Below, one piece after another: positions 44,881-53,834 of a DNA stretch of 64,000 bases. The position numbers and the translations under genes are program-made. Origin of the DNA: CAVTLG01 sp963735495 (GTDB lineage Bacteria > Chloroflexota > Ktedonobacteria > Ktedonobacterales > Ktedonobacteraceae); assembly GCA_963735495.1 (NCBI GenBank), contig CAVTLG010000002.1, forward strand, positions 992,001 to 1,056,000, written 5' to 3'. Position 1 is the first letter of the stretch; each line of letters begins with the position of its first letter. Under the pieces are notes generated by a model. That model saw only the letters and a list, made by a program, of their open reading frames with translations, searched no databases and was not told the origin of the DNA.

Positions 44881-45537
44881 ATGGTTCGTATAATGCTCGC
44901 AGACGATCATCCTATTGTGCGTGAGGGATTACGTGCATTGCTAGAAACGCAGCCCGATTTCGAGGTCATAGCGGAGAGTGCGAATGGCGATGAAACAGTA
45001 CGTCTGGTGCTGAAATTGCAGCCAGATATGCTCCTGCTCGACCTTGAAATGCCTGTCATGGATGGAGTCGAAACTATCCGTCGCCTGTGCCAGTTCTCGC
45101 ACCATCCGCGCATCATCGTATTTACCGCATTTGATGATGATGAACGCATTATTCATGCCATTCAGGCGGGAGCAGATGGCTATTTATTGAAGGATAGACC
45201 CCGCGAAGAGATTTTCAAAGCCATTCGTGTCACCATAGAAGGCGGGTCGATACTCCAGCCAGTGGTCGCCTCGAAGCTGCTGCGTCACGTTGGTCTCCAG
45301 CAGAAAGAGCAGGAGGCACAACAGTTTCCGCTAGAGGAACTGACGGAACGCGAGCTTGAGGTCTTACTGCTACTGGCAAAAGGCATGCCAAATAAAGAGA
45401 TCGCGGCACAACTCGTCATCAGCGAGCGTACAGCAAAATTCCACGTCAGCTCCATCATGAGCAAGCTGGGTGCAACCAACCGTACAGAAGCCGTTGCACG
45501 GGCGGCACAGCGCGGCCTGATCAGGTTGCGCGCGTAA
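44881..45537 (+). CDS. NarL/LuxR-family response regulator
   Basis: 218 residues: receiver with acidic pair in MLADDHP, phospho-acceptor Asp in MLLLDLEMP and Lys in GYLLKD, and LuxR HTH LTERELEVLLLLAKGMPNKEIAAQLV. The start is ATG 44881 with GAAAGG about 8 bases upstream; a GTG nine bases earlier is less likely. It is the obvious partner of the upstream GAF kinase. Confidence 0.94.
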   Translation: MVRIMLADDHPIVREGLRALLETQPDFEVIAESANGDETVRLVLKLQPDMLLLDLEMPVMDGVETIRRLCQFSHHPRIIVFTAFDDDERIIHAIQAGADGYLLKDRPREEIFKAIRVTIEGGSILQPVVASKLLRHVGLQQKEQEAQQFPLEELTERELEVLLLLAKGMPNKEIAAQLVISERTAKFHVSSIMSKLGATNRTEAVARAAQRGLIRLRA

Positions 45538-45691
45538 TATTCTCCTGCAGACCCTCTAGTGAGAGGCGCGTTGTAGATCGCTTTCTCTAGCTACCATCCA
45601 CAAGTATAATGTAAAAGGGACTCTATGACGATGCGGACGGAGTTCACGAGGTTTTTGCTTTGTGTGGTGGAGAAGTAGAAAGGGAGGTCTG

Positions 45692-46894
45692 ATGAGTTGT
45701 GCTGATGTTGCGGCAAAGACGGGGCAGCACCTGTTATTTTGTGGAACAAGTACTGCTTCCTGGACACTTGCTCAATTTGAGCAAGCTGCGGTATTTGCGC
45801 ATAATCATGGTGTTGATAGCTTATTGCTGAAAGTTGCAGACGGTGCAGAGCGTTGGTATGGTCCTGATATCAAGGGATATCAGGCAATTCGCGATGCGAT
45901 AAGAGCCAGGAGTGTTGGCGTCGTTCCATACACGTATTGTTATGGCAATGCGCTCAGTGGTTTCTCGACGGAGATTGCCTATCTCAAAGAATACATGGCA
46001 TCCGATGGGGTAGTCTGCGCGGACTTAGAAAGTCAATGGAATGGCCAGGCCGCATGGGCTAGAACGCTCTGCAATGCCCTATCTCCGTTGCCTGGCAAGT
46101 TTCTCGTCACGACCTTTGCTGATCCAGACGAGCAGAACTGGCAGGCTGTACTGAGCGCACTTAATCCCTGTGTTGCCAGTTATCTGGCGCAACAATACTC
46201 CAATTATCTCGCCTCAACCTGGTCACAGTTCGCGGAAAATGGCGCGGCATGCCTGTTTCCGACGCTCAGTCTGGATCAGAGCTTTGGACCGAATGATCCG
46301 GTTGCCAATGCCAGGGCTGCCTATGTAGAAGGGCATGCCGCACTTGTTGTCTGGTATTATGACGAAGCCGTCAATAATCCGGGTCTTTTGGACAATGTGC
46401 TGGCCGCATTTCCGAAAAGGAAAGAAGGGGACGACATGGTTACTATCAATCTCAATACGACCGGTGTATCGCAATACTTTGAGCCGGCTCCCGGTAACAA
46501 CTGGCATTGCAAGCAAACGCATTACACGATTGGCGGGGGCATCCTGAGTTTTTATCAGCAGTTTGGCGGAAATGCACTGTGTGGACTGACCTATTTGGGC
46601 TTGCCTCTCAGCAGCGAGACCAGTATAGGTGAGGGGCGAACGTATCAACGGTTTCAGCGCGGAGTTGCGTTCTACGATCCGACACACACAAATGACAATC
46701 CACCTGGCTCTGGTCCTGTCTATCTGGGACATATCGACGAAGGACCGGGACAAGATCCAAGAATTGCCGCATTACAGGTGCAGATCGCTACTCTGCAAAA
46801 AGAATTGGCCACAGAGCAACCACCCATATTGCAGCAACAACTGACTACGTTGGAGAGCAAGCTCAAGCAAATCAACCAGATGTCTCAGGTATGA
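45692..46894 (+). CDS. Lysin-like protein: TIM-barrel-like N-domain, LGFP-like repeat, coiled-coil tail
   Basis: About 400 residues; family uncertain. The N-terminal ~245 residues have barrel-like strands (DSLLLKVADGAERWYGP, GVVPYTYCYGN, GVVCADLESQW, LVVWYYDEA) reminiscent of GH25-like or DUF1906-like hydrolases. Then comes one LGFP-like wall-binding repeat (LTYLGLPLSSET ... RFQRGVAFYDP). The last ~40 residues are a coiled coil (ALQVQIATLQKELATEQ). There is no signal peptide, so it would need lysis or a holin to leave the cell, as endolysins do. AGGGAGG supports ATG 45692. It is isolated, with no phage genes nearby. Confidence 0.6.
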   Translation: MSCADVAAKTGQHLLFCGTSTASWTLAQFEQAAVFAHNHGVDSLLLKVADGAERWYGPDIKGYQAIRDAIRARSVGVVPYTYCYGNALSGFSTEIAYLKEYMASDGVVCADLESQWNGQAAWARTLCNALSPLPGKFLVTTFADPDEQNWQAVLSALNPCVASYLAQQYSNYLASTWSQFAENGAACLFPTLSLDQSFGPNDPVANARAAYVEGHAALVVWYYDEAVNNPGLLDNVLAAFPKRKEGDDMVTINLNTTGVSQYFEPAPGNNWHCKQTHYTIGGGILSFYQQFGGNALCGLTYLGLPLSSETSIGEGRTYQRFQRGVAFYDPTHTNDNPPGSGPVYLGHIDEGPGQDPRIAALQVQIATLQKELATEQPPILQQQLTTLESKLKQINQMSQV

Positions 46895-47222
46895 TGCCGT
46901 TCAGCTCGCTGTGTCGGCATTGCTCGTGGTGGTAGCTCTGGTCGCTTGCGTAATGATTCGTAGCCAGGGGTACAAACAGAGAAAAAAGTAATTGAATGCT
47001 CTGTGCAATGTAACTTATAATGAGAGTCGGGCGTAATAGTATATACGTATGTTTTTCTATATCCTCATATACGGACGGACAAGAAAATTGCTATCACAAG
47101 TTCTTACGCGGGTAGTGGCATTTCTCACAGAGGAATGAGTATACGCTGTCTGACGGCTGTGCTATAAGTATCGCTGCCACACCGTAGTCGCACTTTTTAT
47201 GCGCAAGGGACCAATAGAAATT
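46895..47222. other. Intergenic; no feature recognised
   Basis: About 330 bases between the lysin-like gene and the receptor kinase. AT-rich around 46980-47100, with no clear promoter, RNA or frame. Confidence 0.4.
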
Positions 47223-49160
47223 ATGCCCGGACTAGAAGGCATGACACTTGGTGTCTATCAACTCAAAAGGCTATTAGGTCAAGGTGGTATGTCGGAAGTT
47301 TACCTGGCCTATGATGGGTTGAGGGAACGTGATGTGGCGATCAAGGTGATTGGTGGCAATGGCGCTGATTATCTTGAGCGTTTCCGTCGCGAAGCCGAGG
47401 CAATAGATAAATTACAGCATGAGCATATTTTGCCAGCATTTGATTATGATGATCAAGATCCATGGCATTATCTGGTAATGCTCTATGCGCCCGGAGAAAC
47501 ATTGCGTGAGCGCCTGGCAGGGGGAGCTTTGACTGTAGAAGATGCCGGTGAGATGCTGGAGCAGATCGCCAGTGCGCTCCAGCATGCACATGATCACGGT
47601 ATCCTGCATCGTGATATCAAACCCTCGAATATTCTTTTGCGGGACGATCACTATGCATATCTAGCGGACTTTGGTCTAGCCAAGATGCTGCTGGACGAAC
47701 GCGAAATTACCAAAACAGGGATATTGATGGGGACGCCTGAATATATGGCCCCGGAACTGTCCTCAGGTCCCGCCACGAAGAGCAGCGATATCTACGCGCT
47801 CGGCATTCTGCTCTACCAGATGGTGGCAGGTCGCGTACCATTCAAAGGAGACACGCCGTTTTCGACCTACTGGAAACATCTGCACGAACAACCTCTACCA
47901 CCATCGCAGTTGAATCCAACGCTTCCACCCATCCTGAATGATGTCATTCTCTGCGCCTTAGAGAAAGATCCAGCCTTGCGCTTTCAGTCAGTAGCGCAGT
48001 TGGCAGATGCCTATAATCAGGCACTAGAGCGGTATAGGGAGGCACAAAAAGCTGATGTTTCTGCATATGCAGTGGTAACATTAAATGATGAAGCCAGCCT
48101 GGCAGACATGCCATGTGTAGAGACGCCTGTTCCGCTTGTCGCTGACCTGCGTGAGACTTCCGTTGCCGGGGAAGTTGTACGGATTGACGGACGTCAGATA
48201 CGTTCGCCTGGACAGGTACAACAGCGTATGATGGCGGAGAGGCCGTCGTCTAAGGATAAGCGAGAGAAATATGCTGTGGAGCCTGTAGCGCCGCTTCCCC
48301 CTTTGCCGCTGCGGGTGAATTATTCCTTGCCAGATCAGCTGCAAACACCTGTTACACCATATCCGACATCATTGCAACAAAGGAGTGCAGGTCGTGCGGC
48401 TGTTCGGGTGCGTCATGCTAAGCGAAACGCAAAAATTGCTGCCAGCATTATAATTTTTGGCCTGCTGATCTTAATTGTGCTTCCAATGGCCTATATTACT
48501 TATATATATGAGACGCAGCATACGTCGGAAGAGATATCTCAAAGCATGGCGAATTTGGAACAGCATCAAGTGACGCAGATAATGCCTTTGGCACCGGATA
48601 TCGTGCATGGCGCGCCGATATTGCTGGATAGTCTTGTTGGCAACACAGATAAGCGCTGGGCAGAAGACCCAACGCATTGCGTTTTTGCCAATGGCGCATA
48701 TCATGTAACTAGCAGCGATTTCGTACAGTCATGTCCATTGCGTGCTCCCACCATTGCTGATGGGATAGTACAGGTAGCTGTGTCCCTCCTCTCGGGCAAT
48801 AGTGCAGGTATGTTGCTGCGTGTGAACGGGGAGCGCTTTTATGATTTTGAAATTAATAACCGTGGTCAGTTCTTCTTTCGTCGCCACGATGCAGGTGCCG
48901 CGCAATCGAGTTATGTCATGCTCATCAACGCTACCTCCAGTCACGCAATCATGCCCGGGACAGCGGAAAATACGCTGCTGATCATTGCTCATCGGGATGA
49001 TTTCATGCTATACATTAACGGTAGCTTCGTGGGTGAGACCCATGATAGTACTTATGCCAGCGGGCAAGTTGCCCTGACTTCCAGTACCCAGTCCCCTACA
49101 ACGCTCTGCGAGGGTAGCTTTAGCGACCTTGAAATGTATAGGCTCGCTTTGACGCAATAA
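47223..49160 (+). CDS. Receptor-type Ser/Thr kinase with external LamG/DUF1080-like domain
   Basis: About 645 residues. The kinase domain has GQGGMSEVYLAYD, Lys in VAIKVIGG, HRDIKPSNILL, ADFGLAK and APEL, all needed residues present. A linker rich in Pro and Arg leads to one membrane segment (about 405-427). The outside part (450-645) resembles a jelly-roll concanavalin-like domain (GRFxDFEINNRGQFFFRRH-like; LYINGSFVGETHDSTYASGQVAL), which could bind a polysaccharide. I chose ATG 47223 after AAGGGA; ATG 47199 is an alternative lacking a ribosome site. Probably senses cell-wall or environmental glycans (inference). Confidence 0.88.
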   Translation: MPGLEGMTLGVYQLKRLLGQGGMSEVYLAYDGLRERDVAIKVIGGNGADYLERFRREAEAIDKLQHEHILPAFDYDDQDPWHYLVMLYAPGETLRERLAGGALTVEDAGEMLEQIASALQHAHDHGILHRDIKPSNILLRDDHYAYLADFGLAKMLLDEREITKTGILMGTPEYMAPELSSGPATKSSDIYALGILLYQMVAGRVPFKGDTPFSTYWKHLHEQPLPPSQLNPTLPPILNDVILCALEKDPALRFQSVAQLADAYNQALERYREAQKADVSAYAVVTLNDEASLADMPCVETPVPLVADLRETSVAGEVVRIDGRQIRSPGQVQQRMMAERPSSKDKREKYAVEPVAPLPPLPLRVNYSLPDQLQTPVTPYPTSLQQRSAGRAAVRVRHAKRNAKIAASIIIFGLLILIVLPMAYITYIYETQHTSEEISQSMANLEQHQVTQIMPLAPDIVHGAPILLDSLVGNTDKRWAEDPTHCVFANGAYHVTSSDFVQSCPLRAPTIADGIVQVAVSLLSGNSAGMLLRVNGERFYDFEINNRGQFFFRRHDAGAAQSSYVMLINATSSHAIMPGTAENTLLIIAHRDDFMLYINGSFVGETHDSTYASGQVALTSSTQSPTTLCEGSFSDLEMYRLALTQ

Positions 49161-49173
49161 ATGTGCCATGAAT

Positions 49174-49235
49174 AGTAAATTTTTATAGAAATCTCTGCAA
49201 TTTGTTCTATTATTACAGATTTCTATAGATTTACT
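49174..49235. terminator. Long AT-rich hairpin between receptor kinase and hemE
   Basis: Outer arms AGTAAAT/ATTTACT and inner arms ATAGAAATCT/AGATTTCTAT (10 bp) with a 22-base loop. It starts 13 bases after the kinase stop, so a transcript end is likely. Confidence 0.5.
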
Positions 49236-49392
49236 GTTGCTATCTGGCTGGTGCCACGCTATGATATGTAATATTTCCTTGCATTCAGATGAGTGCATAT
49301 CATAAACCATCATTGTGGCGTTTCCTGGATGCGCATAGGCCTATGCCAGTGCTCGGCTTCCAGAGATACACAGTTATGAAAAAGGAATATAC

Positions 49393-50469
49393 ATGCAGCA
49401 AAATAGATCATCCACTTTTATGCCACCGCAGACAGGGGCCACGCGCTTCCTTGATGCTTGCGATCATCGACAACCTGACGCAACGCCCATCTGGTTTATG
49501 CGTCAGGGTGGTCGTACGCTTTCCAGCCATCGCGATTTGCGCAAAAAATACGACGTTGTTACGATAACAAAGACACCTGATTTGTGTGCGGCTGCTACTC
49601 TGTTGCCTGTTGAGGCATTTGGCGTCGATGGAGCAGTCATGTACGCGGACATCATGCTACCTTTGGAGGGCATGGGGATTTCGCTGGAGATCCAGGATAG
49701 TGGTCCCGTGATACACAATCCGATACGGACCGGCAAGGACATTGAGGCCCTGCGCGTCGTTGATGCCGAGGAGTCAGTTTCCTACCTCATGGATGCCATC
49801 AAGATTGTGCGCCGTGAGCTGGCAGGGAAACAGGCTGTCATCGGCTTTTCCGGTGCGCCATTTACTCTGGCTTGCTACCTTATCGAGGGACGACCGTCGC
49901 GGGACTATGCAACTGCTAAGGCATTGATGTATAGTGAGCCGGAATTGTGGGACGCGCTTATGAGTAAGCTTACCGATATGGTATGCGGCTATCTTGTGGC
50001 GCAGATCAAAGCTGGAGCCGATGTTGTGCAGTTGTTTGATAGCTGGGTGGGAGCATTGAGTCCCAGTGTCTATAGACGCTCTGTCTTTCCTTTTATGCAG
50101 CGCATTTTTGACGTCGTCAAGCAGACGGGGAAGCCTGCAATCCATTTTGCTGCGGGTGGTGCCGCTTTGTTAGAAGTCATGGCAGAAGCCGGTGGTGATA
50201 TCATCAGTGTCGATTGGCGCGTAGACCTTGATGTCGCCTGGCAGCGTATTGGCTATGAGCGTGGTATTCAGGGAAATCTTGATCCCACATTGCTTCTCAC
50301 CTCGTGGCCGGTGATTGAAGCTGCTATGCGCGACGTGTTGCTCCGTGCGAATAATCGTCCAGGGCATATTTTTAATCTAGGGCATGGCATACCGGCGGCA
50401 GCCGATCCCGCTCTGCTGCGTCAACTGGTAGATGCGGTCCACGCAGTGTCAAGAAGAGAAGGAAAGTGA
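49393..50469 (+). CDS. hemE: Uroporphyrinogen decarboxylase
   Basis: Converts uroporphyrinogen III to coproporphyrinogen III. 358 residues with the family start TPIWFMRQGGRTL; the usual form is MRQAGR, so one Ala is Gly here, and the following Pro/Tyr are Ser/His. Further conserved blocks: ADIMLPLEGMG, GFSGAPFTLA, VQLFDSWVGALS and FNLGHGI. The start follows AAAGGAATATAC. It is separated by three bases from hemH, as in haem operons of Gram-positive bacteria. Confidence 0.94.
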   Translation: MQQNRSSTFMPPQTGATRFLDACDHRQPDATPIWFMRQGGRTLSSHRDLRKKYDVVTITKTPDLCAAATLLPVEAFGVDGAVMYADIMLPLEGMGISLEIQDSGPVIHNPIRTGKDIEALRVVDAEESVSYLMDAIKIVRRELAGKQAVIGFSGAPFTLACYLIEGRPSRDYATAKALMYSEPELWDALMSKLTDMVCGYLVAQIKAGADVVQLFDSWVGALSPSVYRRSVFPFMQRIFDVVKQTGKPAIHFAAGGAALLEVMAEAGGDIISVDWRVDLDVAWQRIGYERGIQGNLDPTLLLTSWPVIEAAMRDVLLRANNRPGHIFNLGHGIPAAADPALLRQLVDAVHAVSRREGK

Positions 50470-50472
50470 ATT

Positions 50473-51414
50473 ATGGCAAATAAACATATAGGCGTAATGC
50501 TCATGACCTATGGGTCCCCAGACGCGCTTGATGATATTCCTGTCTATATTAAGCATGTCTATGGTGGTCGCGAGCCATCGTCCGAGGTCATCACTGAGTT
50601 TCGTCGGCGCTACAGTCTGATTGGTGGCTCGCCACTCATACGCATTACACGTGAGCAAGCCGATGCTCTACAAGAGGAACTCAACCGTACGAGTGCTGAT
50701 GGCACGACATATCATGTCACGGCTGGCATGCGTTTCTCTCAGCCCTTTATCGCTGATGTAACGTCCGAAGCAGCCGCAGGCGCGCAAACGCTGGTGGGTA
50801 TTATTATGTCACCACAGTACTCACCGATCATCATGAGCGGATATGTACGTACATTGGAGGATGCTGTAGAGGAACTGCACGATGCAGGATTGCAGCTCAA
50901 GATCGCGCATGATTGGCATATGCAGTCCTACTTCTTGCAGGCGCTGGCCGAGCGTATACAGCAGGCCCTTGACCGCTTCCCAGAGGATGTGAGGGAGAGT
51001 GTACCGGTCTTATTGACAGCGCATAGTATGCCTAAGCGCGTCATTGAGAAGGAGCCGGGCTATATTGATGATCTCAAAGAGACAGCCGCTGCCGTGGCGA
51101 AAATGCTGGATCTGGCGGATGAGCGCTGGATGTTCTGTTATCAGAGCGCGGGCCATACACCGGAAGAGTGGCTCAAGCCAGATTTCGCGGATGTCATGCC
51201 TGAACTGCAACAGGCAGGGCAGACGCATGTGTTGATTGCTCCCGTACAGTTCCTGGCAGACCATCTTGAGATTCTTTACGATATCGAGATTGGTGCTCGT
51301 GAGCAGGCGGAAGAGCATGGCATACAGTTTGCGCGCACCGAATCGCTGAATACCTCGCCCTTGTTTATCAAGGCATTAGCGGCGGTCGTGCGTGATACGC
51401 TGGCTCGCGACTAG
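50473..51414 (+). CDS. hemH: Ferrochelatase (coproporphyrin type likely)
   Basis: Inserts Fe2+ into a porphyrin. 313 residues: catalytic His in LLTAHSMPKR, the distal Glu in QFLADHLEILYDIE, and GGSPL near the N-terminus. The length and hemE-hemH pairing resemble the coproporphyrin-dependent route of Firmicutes and Actinobacteria, where this enzyme is CpfC; whether coproporphyrin III or protoporphyrin is the substrate is not decided by the sequence. No hemY or hemQ follows. It ends at a good terminator. Confidence 0.94.
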   Translation: MANKHIGVMLMTYGSPDALDDIPVYIKHVYGGREPSSEVITEFRRRYSLIGGSPLIRITREQADALQEELNRTSADGTTYHVTAGMRFSQPFIADVTSEAAAGAQTLVGIIMSPQYSPIIMSGYVRTLEDAVEELHDAGLQLKIAHDWHMQSYFLQALAERIQQALDRFPEDVRESVPVLLTAHSMPKRVIEKEPGYIDDLKETAAAVAKMLDLADERWMFCYQSAGHTPEEWLKPDFADVMPELQQAGQTHVLIAPVQFLADHLEILYDIEIGAREQAEEHGIQFARTESLNTSPLFIKALAAVVRDTLARD

Positions 51415-51427
51415 ACGCTAAAGATTT

Positions 51428-51467
51428 GCTCAGACCTCATGGTATCGTGAGGTCTGAGCCTTTATTT
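51428..51467 (+). terminator. Rho-independent terminator of hemEH
   Basis: A perfect 12-bp stem GCTCAGACCTCA with TGAGGTCTGAGC, 8-base loop, followed by CTTTATTT. It lies between the convergent hemH and FixH/YtkA-like genes and could serve both. Confidence 0.8.
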
Positions 51468-51914
51468 CGCTGTCACCGTAAACACGGCATGCTGTGTTTG
51501 TGCGCCTGGCACGTTAATGATCACACTCACCTGCCAGGGTCCACTCATGACGAATTGTGCCTGTGCTAGATACACGCCATCTGGTTGTGCCTGAGCGTTG
51601 ACGTGCTCGGTACCCATGTCCATGGTCTCCATACTGCTGTCGATGGCGACATGCGCGTTCGTAATAGGCTGCTGACTATTCTTGGGGAAGACCTGGAACG
51701 AGAGGTTGGCTGGTTGCGTGACGGGTGGAGGGTTTGGTGCTACCTGTAATGTGACCTGGTAAGGACCGGCCTGGACGGTTTGCTTTTGCGGCGTGGCCTG
51801 GCGCGGGAAGACGGTATCCGCTATGCTGGCGGCTGCCGTCATGACGATAAGGAAGCCAACGCCCAGCAAAACAATAAGCAAGTTACGCCGCAGATGATGG
51901 GTACTCTTTTCCAT
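51462..51914 (-). CDS. Membrane-anchored YtkA/FixH-like protein
   Basis: 150 residues. A short basic start and hydrophobic segment (about 11-32) form an uncleaved anchor or signal. The outside beta-rich domain has a Met/His cluster (METMDMGTEH) and ends MSGPWQVSVIINVPGA, the pattern of YtkA-like domains in copper handling and cytochrome oxidase assembly. The start ATG at 51914 has GGAG at longer-than-usual spacing. It stands convergent to hemEH. Copper binding is a family-based guess. Confidence 0.75.
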   Translation of the reverse strand: MEKSTHHLRRNLLIVLLGVGFLIVMTAAASIADTVFPRQATPQKQTVQAGPYQVTLQVAPNPPPVTQPANLSFQVFPKNSQQPITNAHVAIDSSMETMDMGTEHVNAQAQPDGVYLAQAQFVMSGPWQVSVIINVPGAQTQHAVFTVTAK

Positions 51915-52216
51915 GGTGAAACGTGGCTCCTTAATACATAGCTTCCCTTTTTGATTATCTCGTATCCTAAGTTTACAAGAGATTCCAAATGATGTACAGT
52001 TGCTACCTGTAAGTTCTCGTATGCCAAATGAAACTACTTACTATAGTCGGCTCGTTGTTGGCTCATCAATAGCTAGCAAATATCCAGATTGGCTTATAGT
52101 GGCTATAATAAGATGCAGGTCGAAGCCTACGCTGTGAGCTGGTTATTGAAACCCATGGATGCCTCCCTAAAAATTATGTATAATGCTAGCATACAGCAAT
52201 CATGAAAGAGGAATAT
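51915..52216. other. Divergent intergenic; no feature recognised
   Basis: About 300 bases between the YtkA-like gene and a small membrane protein gene. AT-rich, with no convincing promoter pair or RNA. Confidence 0.4.
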
Positions 52217-52393
52217 ATGGATAAAGAAAGAAAAGCCAGGAGAAAGGATATCACTGCACTTATATTGATGTTTTTGGTGATCTGTGATATTGTATTCTTT
52301 GTAGTATTTGGCAATATATTTGTCACAATTGTGTGTATCATTCTCTTGATAGTACTGTGTTTTTTACTATGGAGAAGTCTGCGCGGTCAGTAG
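52217..52393 (+). CDS. Small two-helix membrane protein
   Basis: 58 residues: a charged cytosolic start (MDKERKARRKD), then two hydrophobic segments (about 14-33 and 35-52) and a short basic tail. ATG 52217 has AGAGGAA 4-5 bases upstream and is better supported than ATG 52202. No family recognised. It sits at the beginning of the accessory region. Confidence 0.6.
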   Translation: MDKERKARRKDITALILMFLVICDIVFFVVFGNIFVTIVCIILLIVLCFLLWRSLRGQ

Positions 52394-52500
52394 CGTGCCG
52401 GAAGCTAACCAACTTCAGCATGATATACTATAGGACAAGATAAGGAGTAAACAAAAGCGCAAAATTGTCGTATGCTATTTTTATAGCCAGGGAAAGCACA

Positions 52501-53079
52501 ATGGCACAACGAGAATACCCAACAATTGATAGAGATGACTACCTGCTGTTAGATCGGAACAGTCAGAATGCCCGCTACGAATATCTAGAAGGCGAACTAA
52601 GGATGCTGGCTGGTGGAAGCGCCGATCATTCAACCATCACGACAAACTTGACCGGTATCCTGTATCGATTGCTAGAGGATGGACTCTGCAAAGTGTACAA
52701 CTCAGATATGCAGCTACAACTCTCTGAGTCGCGCTACGTCTACCCTGACATTACTGTTACCTGCGATCCACGCGATGAAGTACCAGATGACAATAGAACT
52801 CATTACCCCTCGATGGTTGTTGAAGTGCTCTCTCCAACGACTGAGGCTGTTGATAGAGGAAAGAAACTGCTGTACTACCAGGCACATCCTACCATACAGG
52901 AATATATGCTTGTAGACTCGCAAAGTATGCTCATAGAAGTCTATTACCGCGAGAAAGGGCGATGGTCATTTTCGGTTCATGGGTCGGGTGACAGCGTGCA
53001 ATTAGAAGCTATTGGTGTCCAGTTTTCCGTCAATGATGCTTATAAGAGAACAAGCCTCGTTAAAAACTATAGGGTATGA
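52501..53079 (+). CDS. Uma2-family (DUF820) putative endonuclease
   Basis: 192 residues with the Uma2 fold signature: YEYLEGELRMLAGGS, YVYPDITVTCDP, MVVEVLSPTTEAVDRGKK and YYQAHPTIQEYMLVD. The Asp, Glu and Lys of these segments form a PD-(D/E)xK-like site. Uma2 genes are very numerous in cyanobacteria and Chloroflexota and often move; their biological role is unclear. ATG 52501 has AGGGAAAG upstream and is preferred over ATG 52465. Single gene in an AT-rich accessory stretch. Confidence 0.88.
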   Translation: MAQREYPTIDRDDYLLLDRNSQNARYEYLEGELRMLAGGSADHSTITTNLTGILYRLLEDGLCKVYNSDMQLQLSESRYVYPDITVTCDPRDEVPDDNRTHYPSMVVEVLSPTTEAVDRGKKLLYYQAHPTIQEYMLVDSQSMLIEVYYREKGRWSFSVHGSGDSVQLEAIGVQFSVNDAYKRTSLVKNYRV

Positions 53080-53209
53080 ATTTCAATCTCTTTGGCCGAG
53101 AAAATGTTGTTATGCTTATTTGCGCTCACAGTTTTTTGTTCGTTTAAACAGATAAGTGAAGAATTATGTCAAGATAACTTAGGAAAAACAAACTTTTAGG
53201 AGCAAATTT

Positions 53210-53743
53210 ATGCTAGATCAAAATACTACTACGCTACTATCAACGCTGCTTGGCGGGCTACTAACTTCTATGGGCGGTTTTTTGGCAAACTTTTATGCAC
53301 AATCGAATTTACGAAAAACCGATAAGCAAAAAGCCATAAGAAACATGCTTGAACAAATTTATCGTGAGATGAAAATAATCGAAGTGACATGCTTTGAACT
53401 TGATAAGTTTTCTGAGAGAGCGTGGATTGAAGCTGAAGCAAGTAGACTTGAAGAAATTGATGCAGATGCCGCTGCGTCAATCTCACGTGGAATTACAAAC
53501 TCAATAGAAGAAAAAAAACGCAAAATCAATGATAGCCTTAGTAAGATTGAATTGCTTGTAACCCTTTACCTTCCACCTTTATTTGACAATTTTACTGAGT
53601 ATCAAGCAAAAATAAACGATATTATTAAGAAAGAGGCATACGAGTCAGAACAATTCAGTGAAGATCCTAGAGAAATAAGCAAACAGCTTCAAAGGTCAAT
53701 CCTGTCACTCTCTCAAAAAAGAGGATATCGTTATTTTTACTAG
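53210..53743 (+). CDS. Hypothetical protein with N-terminal membrane segment and coiled coil
   Basis: 177 residues. A hydrophobic stretch (about 8-28, LLSTLLGGLLTSMGGFLANF) is followed by a long helical, charged region with coiled-coil character (EEIDADAAASISRGITNSIEEKKRKIND). TTTAGGAG supports the start. Lys- and Ile-rich AT codon use differs from the surrounding housekeeping genes and suggests acquisition. Function unknown. It lies 60 bases from the left end of the insertion sequence. Confidence 0.6.
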   Translation: MLDQNTTTLLSTLLGGLLTSMGGFLANFYAQSNLRKTDKQKAIRNMLEQIYREMKIIEVTCFELDKFSERAWIEAEASRLEEIDADAAASISRGITNSIEEKKRKINDSLSKIELLVTLYLPPLFDNFTEYQAKINDIIKKEAYESEQFSEDPREISKQLQRSILSLSQKRGYRYFY

Positions 53744-53803
53744 TAATATTCTCTTTATATTAAAGAGGTTTAAAATTTATGAAGTTAGTTTAAATCCATA
53801 ATG

Positions 53804-53819
53804 ACTCATGGTTCGCTCA
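53804..53819 (+). repeat. Left terminal inverted repeat of the insertion sequence
   Basis: ACTCATGGTTCGCTCA; exact reverse complement of 55584-55599. Confidence 0.88.
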
Positions 53820-53834
53820 TTTTCCAGACGGAAA

